Origin: Calditrichota bacterium
Lineage (GTDB): Bacteria > Electryoneota > RPQS01
Assembly: GCA_020637445.1 (NCBI GenBank)
Contig: JACJVZ010000001.1
Coordinates: forward strand, 1,736,001-1,800,000
Reading direction: 5' to 3'
Length of the DNA: 64,000 bases
Positions 44,981 to 53,109 of the stretch are shown in pieces; position 1 is the stretch's first letter, and every line of letters starts with the position of its first letter. Under the pieces are notes generated by a model, which did not search any database, was not told where the DNA came from, and saw only the letters and a list, made by a program, of their open reading frames with translations. The position numbers were made by a program, and so were the translations under genes.

Positions 44981-46402
44981 TTGGATAAGAAAAGTGAATT
45001 GCCTGTCATAGACGCACCTCACATGCCGAACACGAGCTCGACGATCGGCACGTCAGGCAAGCGCAAGTGGGTCTATCAGGACATCGTAAAAGGCAAGTGG
45101 GCGTCGCGGCGGCAAATCGTCATCGCGGTGCTGATCGTATTTTACTTGGTTGCTCCGTGGATTTCGATCAAAGGACAACCGTTCATATTGTTTGATTTGG
45201 TCAGCCGCCGGTTCTCGTTTTTCGGACATACGTTCTTGGCGACAGACTTATACTTGCTTGCGCTGCTGCTCGTGCTTTCGGTGCTGGCTTTGTTCTGGTT
45301 TTCGGCGATGTTCGGCAGGCTCTGGTGTGGCTGGGCATGCCCTCAGACGGTGTATTTGGAGGGTGTGTTCTATCGGGTTGAACGCTGGCTTGAAGGTAAT
45401 CCCCGCCAGAGAAAAGCTCTCGATGACGGCCCGCACGACGACGCGTATTGGACAAAGAAGATCGCCAAGCACGGCATCTTCTGGATGATTGCGACTGCGA
45501 TGAGTTTGAGCTTCACGGCCTACTTCATCGGACCGCAGGCATCGTACGAGATGTTTTGGACTTTTGGGAAGGCGCATCCGACGGCGATGACCGTGGCGGT
45601 CGTGATCACGGCGCTCACGTATTTCAATTTTGCGTGGTTCCGGGAGCAGTTCTGTCACTTCCTTTGTCCGTATGCGAGAATTCAATCTGTGTTCCTCGAC
45701 GAGCACAGTTTGATCATCGGATACGACGAGTCACGCGGGGAGCCGCGCGGCCACATGCGTCCGAACGATACGACTCAAAAGGGCGATTGTATCGCATGCA
45801 GCCGGTGCGTTCAGGTTTGTCCGGCGGGAATCGACATTCGCAATGGATTACAGCTTGAGTGTATTCAGTGCACGGCGTGTATCGACGCGTGCGACACGGT
45901 GATGGAGAAAATCGGCCGTCCGACGGGATTGATTCGTTACGACTCGGTGGCCGGAATCGAACACAAGACACGCAAGCTGTTCCGCGCGCGTACGATTCTT
46001 TACACGGTGATATTCGTGTTGATCGGAACGATGTTCGTGCTTCGGCTTTCTTCGCGGGAGATCGTGGATTTCGCCGTGGTGCGTTCAGCGGGCACGCCGT
46101 ACCTCGTGCAGGACGACGGACTTGTACGCAACATGCTGCAAATGCACTTGACCAATACGGACGCGCGCACGCGAACCGTAACGGTTAAGTTGGAATCGCC
46201 AATTCCGGCTGAGTTGATGGTTTTGGGCGAACCGTTTGAGATTGCGCCCGGCGAACGCATCAAGGCCGAAGCCTTCGTCATGGTACCGAAGGAGCAAATC
46301 AAGGCGGCGGCGACGCCGATGGAATTCAAGCTCATGGACGGAGCTGAAGAAATCGGCACGGCGACCGCGAAGTTCTTAGGGCCGGTTTACCGGGGAAATT
46401 GA
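44981..46402 (+). CDS. ccoG: cbb3 oxidase accessory ferredoxin-like protein CcoG
   Basis: A 473-aa membrane protein with N-terminal helices carrying 'LWCGWACPQTVYLEGVF', further helices, and a cytoplasmic twin [4Fe-4S] segment 'CIACSRCVQVCPAGIDI' and 'CIQCTACIDACDTVMEKIGR', then an Ig-like C-terminal domain. CcoG (FixG/RdxA) acts as a cupric reductase in cbb3 assembly. Start TTG 44981 follows AAAGGGA. It lies 35 bases after ccoP. Confidence 0.94.
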   Translation: MDKKSELPVIDAPHMPNTSSTIGTSGKRKWVYQDIVKGKWASRRQIVIAVLIVFYLVAPWISIKGQPFILFDLVSRRFSFFGHTFLATDLYLLALLLVLSVLALFWFSAMFGRLWCGWACPQTVYLEGVFYRVERWLEGNPRQRKALDDGPHDDAYWTKKIAKHGIFWMIATAMSLSFTAYFIGPQASYEMFWTFGKAHPTAMTVAVVITALTYFNFAWFREQFCHFLCPYARIQSVFLDEHSLIIGYDESRGEPRGHMRPNDTTQKGDCIACSRCVQVCPAGIDIRNGLQLECIQCTACIDACDTVMEKIGRPTGLIRYDSVAGIEHKTRKLFRARTILYTVIFVLIGTMFVLRLSSREIVDFAVVRSAGTPYLVQDDGLVRNMLQMHLTNTDARTRTVTVKLESPIPAELMVLGEPFEIAPGERIKAEAFVMVPKEQIKAAATPMEFKLMDGAEEIGTATAKFLGPVYRGN

Positions 46403-46423
46403 TGAATGCGAAGGGGCCAGAGC

Positions 46424-46930
46424 ATGGCTGAAGAAAAGACACGTTCGAAATTTCAGAAGTACCTTGACGAGAATTTGTGGCCGATGATTATCGTCGCGTT
46501 TTTGACGGCAACGGTCGCGTTCAACGTCGCGGTCGCGACGATTGCCGTGAAGCATCCGCCGGAACTGATGACGGAGCATTACTACGAGAAGGGCGCCAAC
46601 TTGCGCGAAGTCGTGAATGAAAAGCAGGCGACCGTACGCACGGGTTGGAAGGTCACGGCAGACATGGTGACGGAGGATAATTCCCTGGTGATGCTGACCG
46701 TGATCGACGCTGCGGGTTTGCCTTGTGATTCCGTGATTGGCACATGCAGCCTTTATCGTCCGTCGAACAAGCATCTCGATCAAGAAGCCAAGCAAATTCT
46801 TGCCATGGGTGCGGGCCGCTACGCCGTAAAGACCGAAGACCCGCTGTTGCGCGGAGCTTGGGAATGCGTCGCGGACTTGAACAAAGGCGAGAAACACTAC
46901 AAAGACCGGATTTCCTTTTTCGTGAACTGA
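46424..46930 (+). CDS. fixH: FixH-family protein (CcoH-like)
   Basis: A 168-aa protein with one N-terminal helix (about 12-35, 'LWPMIIVAFLTATVAFNVAV'), the FixH block 'EHYYEKGANLREVVNEKQ' and a periplasmic beta domain. FixH/CcoH is an assembly or stabilising partner of cbb3 oxidase. ATG 46424, seven bases after AGGGG, is preferred over ATG 46406, which is also possible. It ends one base before the next start. Confidence 0.88.
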   Translation: MAEEKTRSKFQKYLDENLWPMIIVAFLTATVAFNVAVATIAVKHPPELMTEHYYEKGANLREVVNEKQATVRTGWKVTADMVTEDNSLVMLTVIDAAGLPCDSVIGTCSLYRPSNKHLDQEAKQILAMGAGRYAVKTEDPLLRGAWECVADLNKGEKHYKDRISFFVN

Positions 46931-46931
46931 C

Positions 46932-47615
46932 ATGAACTCGTTTGCAGTTGACATTGTGCCGGCATTCGTGGTGGGACTCTTAAGTTCCGCGCACTGCATC
47001 GGCATGTGCGGCCCGTTGGCGACATTGGGTTGCCGCTCCAAAATGACGGGCGGCGCGTGGGCTCCGCTGGGATTTTCATTGGGGAAACTGGTCTCATACT
47101 CCTTGTTGGGATTGGCAGCAGCTTCACTGGGTGCCATCTTTATGGATCAAACGGGACTGCAAAAGGCGACCGCGTGGGTGTCGATCGTCGGCGGAGTCTT
47201 GATGATTGTTGCGCTGATCCTCGCGTATGTTTTGCCGACGTCGGGCGGATTCTTAGCAAAAATCTCCGTGGCGATGTCCAAGCGCGCGCTGCGATGGGGG
47301 AAATTGATGTCTCCGGGATTGGGACTGGCGGCGGCATTTTTGCCATGTGGAGTGTTGTATGCGATGGTCGCTCGATCTGCCGCGGCATCGACACCTGTGA
47401 ATGGCATGTTGATCATGCAAGCCTTCGGAATCGGAACTATGCCCGCGCTGCTGGGATTGGGCGCACTGATCAAACGTATTCCCGCGAGGTTCAGCCGCTA
47501 CGGCAACGTTGCCGCAAGCGCATTGATAGCAATTACGGCCATCGTACTTTTGTGGCGCGGAATGGCCGGACTTGCGGCCGATCACGGTCCTCCCCCCTGC
47601 TGCGGCGGACACTAA
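46932..47615 (+). CDS. TauE/SafE-like (DsbD-type) membrane protein of the cbb3 locus
   Basis: A 227-aa protein with six hydrophobic helices. Conserved Cys pairs occur in 'LLSSAHCIGMCGPLATLGC' near the N-terminus and in 'AAFLPCGVLYAMVA' mid-chain, as in the DsbD/CcdA-like sulfite-exporter family regularly found at the end of cbb3 loci in Bacteroidota-like genomes. It probably handles copper or reducing equivalents during oxidase assembly; this is inferred from context. The C-terminus ends PPPCCGGH, a possible metal site. A bidirectional terminator follows. Confidence 0.82.
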   Translation: MNSFAVDIVPAFVVGLLSSAHCIGMCGPLATLGCRSKMTGGAWAPLGFSLGKLVSYSLLGLAAASLGAIFMDQTGLQKATAWVSIVGGVLMIVALILAYVLPTSGGFLAKISVAMSKRALRWGKLMSPGLGLAAAFLPCGVLYAMVARSAAASTPVNGMLIMQAFGIGTMPALLGLGALIKRIPARFSRYGNVAASALIAITAIVLLWRGMAGLAADHGPPPCCGGH

Positions 47616-47633
47616 TATTTTCAAGAGCAAATC

Positions 47634-47663
47634 AAAAGGGTCAGGCAACAGCCTGACCCTTTT
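47634..47663. terminator. Bidirectional terminator between the cbb3 locus and the second sulfur operon
   Basis: Perfect arms AAAAGGGTCAGG and CCTGACCCTTTT around CAACAG. Convergent genes end on both sides. Confidence 0.85.
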
Positions 47664-47686
47664 TACGTCTTACAAACAGATAAAAC

Positions 47687-49120
47687 CTAATGATGTTCAG
47701 GGACCACGAGATGTTCGCCCGCAGCTTCAATTCCTTCAGCGATTGCGACCACGTCGTATTTCAATCTTGAGAGCAGCGACGCGACCGCCGACGAACGCAC
47801 ACCCGCCGAGCAATAGACCACAACGCGGCGGTCTCTGGGGATTTCGGTCAGCCTGCTCAGAATTCTGGTGTGTGGAATCAAGACGGAGTCGGGCAAGCGG
47901 AGTTCATCAAATTCGCTTTCACCACGCACGTCGAGCATGAACTCACCGCTCCGATTGGACAGCACGTCACGAAACGTGACCGTTTCGAGTTTCGTGAGCT
48001 TGGGGTTGAATTTCTTGATCCACGTTTCATATTCTTTGGTGCGGACAAATCCGAGGATATTGTCCAAACCGACCCGCCAAAGCAAGCGTACCGCCAGCTC
48101 AGCTTGCATGTCGTGACATACCACCACGATCTTTTGCCCCGCGGAAATCAAGGAACCGGCATAAGAAGGAAAACTCTTGGTAAGTGGAATCCACAAGCTG
48201 CCGGGAATATGGCCATCAAAAAAGGCGTCGCGATCGAGCCGCGTGTCCACGATCACGACACTGGAATCGGAGGCGAGAATCGGCAATCTTCCCGGAGCAA
48301 TGGACTGAAGTTTGAATTCCGAAGGCAACAGCGGCGGCCCCTGCTTGTTCCACTTTTTCATTTGCGCGAAATACAGCGGCGGTTCGGGCTGGCCGTGCAG
48401 AATCTCGTGGACGAACTTCTCTTCCCCACTCTGTGCCGCAAGCAAACTTGGATTGACGCGGCGTTCGTATCCGACTGTCGTATCGGGAATCGACCCGAGT
48501 GCTTTTCCGCAGGCTGACCCTGCTCCGTGGCCGGGCCAAACCTGCAAGTAATCCGGGAACTGGAAGAACTCGAGCAATGATCTGTAGAGTTCGTGTGCGG
48601 CGGGTTCTTTTGCGCCCGCTTCACCGGCTGCGGATTCGAGCAAGTCGGGCCTGCCGACGTCTCCGACAAACACGAAATCGCCGCTGATTATTCCAATAGG
48701 ATATTCAGCACCTGCCCCGCGATCGGTGATCATGAAACAAATATGTTCGGGCGTGTGGCCGGGGGTGTGAACGACTTCGAATTCGATATTCCCGACGTGA
48801 AAAACGTCGCCGTGTTTGACCCGGAAGAGCTTCGCGGGCTCCTTGGGCTCCCATGTATACTGCCAGTCGTCGCCGCCCTCACCGGAAAGATAGACTCGCA
48901 CGGGGTAGTTGTTCCCAAACTCGCGCGTGCCGCTGACGAAGTCGGCGTGAATATGGGTTTCGGCTACAGCCACGATTTTCAAATTATTGCGCAGCGCGAT
49001 TTCGACGTAGCGGTCAATATCCCGTTCGGGATCGATCAACAGCGCCTCGCCGGTTTCTTGACAACCGATTAGGTAAGCATACTGCGCAAGATACGGGTCT
49101 TCAATTTGACGGAAAAACAT
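47687..49120 (-). CDS. Persulfide-dioxygenase-like MBL hydrolase with two rhodanese domains
   Basis: A 477-aa protein. Residues 1-230 are a metallo-beta-lactamase fold of the ETHE1/persulfide-dioxygenase group ('ETHIHADFVSG' as HxHxD block, 'VVHTPGHTPEHICF', 'VFVGDVGRPDLL'). Two rhodanese domains follow: the first (about 280-355) has Cys in 'KIVVVCHDMQAE', the second (about 380-470) an intact 'VVYCSAGVRSSA' loop. This architecture matches CstB/BlhII-type enzymes that oxidise persulfides and exchange sulfane sulfur. It is last in a three-gene operon with two YeeE/YedE genes and probably detoxifies or uses imported reduced sulfur. Confidence 0.9.
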   Translation of the reverse strand: MFFRQIEDPYLAQYAYLIGCQETGEALLIDPERDIDRYVEIALRNNLKIVAVAETHIHADFVSGTREFGNNYPVRVYLSGEGGDDWQYTWEPKEPAKLFRVKHGDVFHVGNIEFEVVHTPGHTPEHICFMITDRGAGAEYPIGIISGDFVFVGDVGRPDLLESAAGEAGAKEPAAHELYRSLLEFFQFPDYLQVWPGHGAGSACGKALGSIPDTTVGYERRVNPSLLAAQSGEEKFVHEILHGQPEPPLYFAQMKKWNKQGPPLLPSEFKLQSIAPGRLPILASDSSVVIVDTRLDRDAFFDGHIPGSLWIPLTKSFPSYAGSLISAGQKIVVVCHDMQAELAVRLLWRVGLDNILGFVRTKEYETWIKKFNPKLTKLETVTFRDVLSNRSGEFMLDVRGESEFDELRLPDSVLIPHTRILSRLTEIPRDRRVVVYCSAGVRSSAVASLLSRLKYDVVAIAEGIEAAGEHLVVPEHH

Positions 49121-49126
49121 ACGGCC

Positions 49127-49576
49127 TTAGTGCGGTAGTTTGGGTTTCAAGTAACCGTAGGTCCAAGCTCCGACGAGGGCGAAAAACAGCGGTACAATCA
49201 TAACAGTCATTCCTGTGCCGATCAAAGTGTAGAGCGGGCCGGGGCAAGCACCTGTCAATGCCCAGCCGACTCCAAAGCACAGTCCCCCGAATAGATAACT
49301 TTTCCAAACGGTCTTGTCTTTTTCTTCGACAACAATTTCGCGGCCACTGATGTCTTTCAAATTGAGGCTGCGAAGAATCTTCAGGCTGATAGCCGCCGTG
49401 AGAATCGCGGATATTAACAAGCCATACATGTAAAAGGATTGAAAGCGGAACATCTCCTGAATGCGAAACCACGAAATTGCTTCAGATTTGGAAATCACAA
49501 TCCCGAAGTAAACTCCGAGCAGGATGAAAACAAGTTTGTCGCGAGCGGTGAGAGGTGTATGCGAAGAGATTTGCAT
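49127..49576 (-). CDS. YeeE/YedE-type transporter half (CPGP motif)
   Basis: A 149-aa membrane protein with about four helices and the signature 'GWALTGACPGPLYTLIGTG', matching the second half of YeeE/YedE transporters (PmpB-like). It starts one base after the upstream half and ends six bases before the MBL-rhodanese start, so all three are co-transcribed. Confidence 0.88.
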   Translation of the reverse strand: MQISSHTPLTARDKLVFILLGVYFGIVISKSEAISWFRIQEMFRFQSFYMYGLLISAILTAAISLKILRSLNLKDISGREIVVEEKDKTVWKSYLFGGLCFGVGWALTGACPGPLYTLIGTGMTVMIVPLFFALVGAWTYGYLKPKLPH

Positions 49577-49577
49577 G

Positions 49578-50135
49578 TCAGAAAAGAAGCGGCAAGATCA
49601 CAAAAGTAGTAAAGAGTCCGCCGATGAAGAAGCCGCCGGTGGCAAGAAGCGAATTCCATTGGAAGTTCGCGATGCCCAAGATGCTGTGACCGGAAGTGCA
49701 ACCGTTTGCCCACCGCGCCCCAAAGCCCACCATAAAGCCGCCGAATATCAGAAAGAATACACCCGGCCACGACACGAGCGCGTGCCAGCTAAACAAGGAC
49801 GCCGGTGCCAGTCCTTGAATATCGGCAATTCCAAGTTTAGCCAAGTCGGTTACAGTCTCATTCGATATTTCCACCGAGTTTTCAGGACGAAGCAAGTTGC
49901 CGCCGATCCATCCGCCGATCAATAGCCCGGCTACGAACAACAGCAGCCAATGGCCGCGTTCCCGCCAATTGTAGGAGAGATATTCAATCCCCTTGGGGTA
50001 CGTGGCAGCGCAGATGTGCCGTAAGCTGCTGGAAATGCCGAATGTCTTTCCGCCCAGCAGAAGCAACAGAGGCACGGTGAGGCCAATTAGCGGCCCGCAG
50101 ACGTACCACGGCCAGGGTGCAAAAAGAAACTCCAT
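49578..50135 (-). CDS. YeeE/YedE-type transporter half (NGCTSG motif)
   Basis: A 185-aa membrane protein with the motif 'FGARWANGCTSGHSILGI', the first half of the YeeE/YedE pair (PmpA-like), extra N-terminal helices and a periplasmic loop. With the next gene it should form one split transporter for a sulfur species. It is first in the operon; ATG at 50135. Confidence 0.88.
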   Translation of the reverse strand: MEFLFAPWPWYVCGPLIGLTVPLLLLLGGKTFGISSSLRHICAATYPKGIEYLSYNWRERGHWLLLFVAGLLIGGWIGGNLLRPENSVEISNETVTDLAKLGIADIQGLAPASLFSWHALVSWPGVFFLIFGGFMVGFGARWANGCTSGHSILGIANFQWNSLLATGGFFIGGLFTTFVILPLLF

Positions 50136-50283
50136 GTTAGCGGAACATTAAAATCAATAAAAACAAGGCTTGAAAAGTGAATGAGGTTAGTAATGTTACG
50201 ACTTTCCAGCCAGACATACAACGGCTCAAATCGTGTTTTTGGGATTGTATGTTTGTTTTCACGATGACACGGAGTTATCTTTT

Positions 50284-53046
50284 ATGATACGCCAACCAAG
50301 CCAAATGACTATGAACTTCCTGCGAATCGTGTTTCTGCTGACTCCGCTGTTCTGTGCTTGGGGTCAGCCTTATTGGGACTATATGCTTCATCCTGAGCGG
50401 CTATCTTGGCCGTTGGATGCCCAGATCCATCACTTCTCGAGTTGGTCTCGAAATGGCAGCAATAGTGACTTGGGCTTTTATTATGGCCCGGACCAGTTCG
50501 GCAACCAGATTCTTGCAGACGTCGAAGGACCGGGAGTCGTCACAGACATGTGGTGGACGCAGGATTTACAAACATCAGCGTGGCGCTGGAGGTTGTTTGT
50601 TGACGATACCACAAACGCTCTGATTGACACACCGCTCGTGTATCCCTTTGGACTGATGAGTCCGTTTTTGCCTCCGGCGGCGGACAGCTCTTCGGGAGGT
50701 TACTACTCTTACGTGCCGATCCCATTTCAGGATCATATCCGGATTACATACAACGACGCGCGTGATATTTATTATCACGTATCCGTGATCACGTTCCCTC
50801 CGGGTACTCCTGTTGAGTCGTTCACGATGCCTCCCAGCACGGACTACATGACCAGACTTGATTCACTCTCGGCTCGGTTGTCGACACCGCAGACTCCGAT
50901 CTATGTGCCGTTGGAATCGGCGTCCAATTTTGCGACCGTCTTGAATCCGGGCGAACGTGTAACCGCATTTGACGAAGCTCTGAGCGGACAGACACGGCGC
51001 ATCTTGCTTGTGCTTCAAAACCGCACACAGTCGGTCTTTGAGAATTTCTGGATCAGAGTTTATACAGATGGCTATCCAATTCCTGACATAGAAGGCCCCG
51101 TCTCGGCAGCCATGGCGTCGCCTCTGGGCTGGCACAACTACCAGTCGACAGTGACGGGCTCGCTGGGGGATTCTTTGTACTTCAACTTGCCTGTCGTGGC
51201 CTACCAGGAAGTGCGCATCGAGTTTGAAAACAAGACGGCGGTTCCACAGCCTTTCTCTACGCGCGTGGAATGGACGTCGTCGCAGGTCGGGCCGTTTAGA
51301 TTAATGGGGCAATACCGCGAGGCTAACCCGACTCGGTTTTGGGAAAACTATTTGATTGCGGAGTTTGAGGGCGCGGGCAATTTCGTCGGTACGACTCAAG
51401 ACATGCAGCAGCCGGACAACCACGTGTTGGAAGGTGACGAGCGGTTCTTCATCGACGGGGAAACGACGCCGACGTGGCATGGCACGGGCACGGAAGACTA
51501 TTTCAAAGGCGGACGCTACTGGACTCCCGTGTATACTCAGCTTCCCCTGCACGGCTGCGTGGCCTACCTTGCGGACAGCGCCGCGGCATATCGTTGGCAC
51601 AACAACGATCCCGTACCGTTTACGACTCATTTGAAATATGACACGGAAGTCGGTCGGTTCAATAATCTGAGCGGTCACTACCGCACAATGGGATTTGCGT
51701 ACGTGGAACGGCCGCAGTGGAAGGCCGTCGACGCAAGCGGAGACCACGCGACTCACTCGGGCGAGACGCTTCGCATCATCGGCAAATCACTTGATCCGCT
51801 TTCGCCTATCTACGGCACACAAATGGGAGACGAGTGGCTGGGTTTGGCGGACGGCGCGTTGTTGTCGGTAAACGGCGATTCGGTCTTTGATACGGAGTTC
51901 ATCGCACCGGACTCATTGGCTCCGGGCGACTATCCGATCATGGTCATGACGGACTCCGGTTTAGATACGATCATTGCGTCTTGGAGGCATTTCGGGAATC
52001 CCACGGTGTGGTTTCTTCCGACCAGAACGGACATAGACAACGCAGTTTTTTTTGGCGACACGTTGGATATCACGGTGCAGGGCTTACCGCAAGACGAGAC
52101 CGCAACCATTGCCATTGGTGGAATTCCATGTCCGTGGGTGGGAGTGACTCCTGCGGCGGATAGCCACGGGCGAATTGACGGAAAGATACGAGTACCGTTG
52201 GGACTTGTGGAAGGTGATTACCCGGTTACGGCCACGACGAAGGCCGCCGGACACGGGATTTCGGATAGTCTGCTGCATTTTCGCAATTGGATACGGCTCG
52301 AACCGGAAGTCTTACTGCGCTCAAGTTGGAGCGGAGCTCGCATCAAAGAAGAGTGGTGCTATGATTGGATTCGCCACAACGACCCTGCTCCGTGGGGGCG
52401 CATCGCCTGCTACGTGCTGACCGGTAACGGACCGACCAGCTACGTAAATTTGCCGTTTTGGGCGCCCTCTGGAGGAACATTTCAGGCCGCGTACTTCTTC
52501 GGCAATACGGTCAACGGCGCAATCGTTACGATGGAAATTAACGGCGAGAGCAGCCTGGTTGAACATGACCTGTACGAATACACACTTTACCAGAGTTGGG
52601 TCCGCAGTGATACGGTTTGGGGCGGCACACACACTTTGAATCCGGGATACAACCTGCTGACCATGCGGACCGTGGGGATTAATCCTTCGTCGATTGGCTG
52701 GAAAGCCGTTTTGGATCAAGTGCTGTTTGTCGCGACGGAACCTGATCCTGCTCCGGTAGCTGTGGAACATGTGCGCATCGTTCCGATTCCGAACGGCATC
52801 ACGTTGCACTGGAGTCCGGTCAACGAAGACGTGGAAGGCAATCCCATTGTGCCGTTTGCCTATGACATCTTTAGCGCGCTTCCGGATGATACGATTTGGG
52901 TCTGGCAAGCGGAGACTTTTGGCAGCGACTCCTCGTGGACATGCGAGACGTTGCAAAATGGTCCGGTAGAGTTTGCGGTGGCGGCACGGCTGGGAACAAA
53001 CCTTCCGGCCAGTTCAATCCGCAAGCGAATGCTTCAGCAGAAGTGA
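50284..53046 (+). CDS. Secreted DUF2961 (GH172-type) protein
   Basis: A 920-aa protein from ATG 50284 (GGAG nine bases before), with a signal peptide ending near 'FCAWGQPYWD'. Residues about 30-470 are a DUF2961 domain: 'DVEGPGVVTDMWWTQD' near 79 and the diagnostic 'HGTGTEDYFKGGRYW' near 399. The family was named glycoside hydrolase family 172 after fructose-dianhydride-forming and arabinofuranoside-cleaving members. The rest is beta-sandwich-like domains, including one near the C-terminus with fibronectin features ('GITLHWSPVNED'). It has no type IX sorting domain. A role in glycan turnover is likely; the substrate is unknown. Confidence 0.85.
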   Translation: MIRQPSQMTMNFLRIVFLLTPLFCAWGQPYWDYMLHPERLSWPLDAQIHHFSSWSRNGSNSDLGFYYGPDQFGNQILADVEGPGVVTDMWWTQDLQTSAWRWRLFVDDTTNALIDTPLVYPFGLMSPFLPPAADSSSGGYYSYVPIPFQDHIRITYNDARDIYYHVSVITFPPGTPVESFTMPPSTDYMTRLDSLSARLSTPQTPIYVPLESASNFATVLNPGERVTAFDEALSGQTRRILLVLQNRTQSVFENFWIRVYTDGYPIPDIEGPVSAAMASPLGWHNYQSTVTGSLGDSLYFNLPVVAYQEVRIEFENKTAVPQPFSTRVEWTSSQVGPFRLMGQYREANPTRFWENYLIAEFEGAGNFVGTTQDMQQPDNHVLEGDERFFIDGETTPTWHGTGTEDYFKGGRYWTPVYTQLPLHGCVAYLADSAAAYRWHNNDPVPFTTHLKYDTEVGRFNNLSGHYRTMGFAYVERPQWKAVDASGDHATHSGETLRIIGKSLDPLSPIYGTQMGDEWLGLADGALLSVNGDSVFDTEFIAPDSLAPGDYPIMVMTDSGLDTIIASWRHFGNPTVWFLPTRTDIDNAVFFGDTLDITVQGLPQDETATIAIGGIPCPWVGVTPAADSHGRIDGKIRVPLGLVEGDYPVTATTKAAGHGISDSLLHFRNWIRLEPEVLLRSSWSGARIKEEWCYDWIRHNDPAPWGRIACYVLTGNGPTSYVNLPFWAPSGGTFQAAYFFGNTVNGAIVTMEINGESSLVEHDLYEYTLYQSWVRSDTVWGGTHTLNPGYNLLTMRTVGINPSSIGWKAVLDQVLFVATEPDPAPVAVEHVRIVPIPNGITLHWSPVNEDVEGNPIVPFAYDIFSALPDDTIWVWQAETFGSDSSWTCETLQNGPVEFAVAARLGTNLPASSIRKRMLQQK

Positions 53047-53060
53047 TTTGACATTCAACA

Positions 53061-53090
53061 AAAAGCCCCCGAACACTCGGGGGCTTTTTT
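53061..53090. terminator. Terminator between the DUF2961 gene and the subtilase gene
   Basis: Arms AAAAGCCCCCGA and TCGGGGGCTTTT around ACAC with six T; usable in both directions by convergent genes. Confidence 0.85.
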
Positions 53091-53109
53091 CGTTTGCAAT
53101 AGCTCCGAA

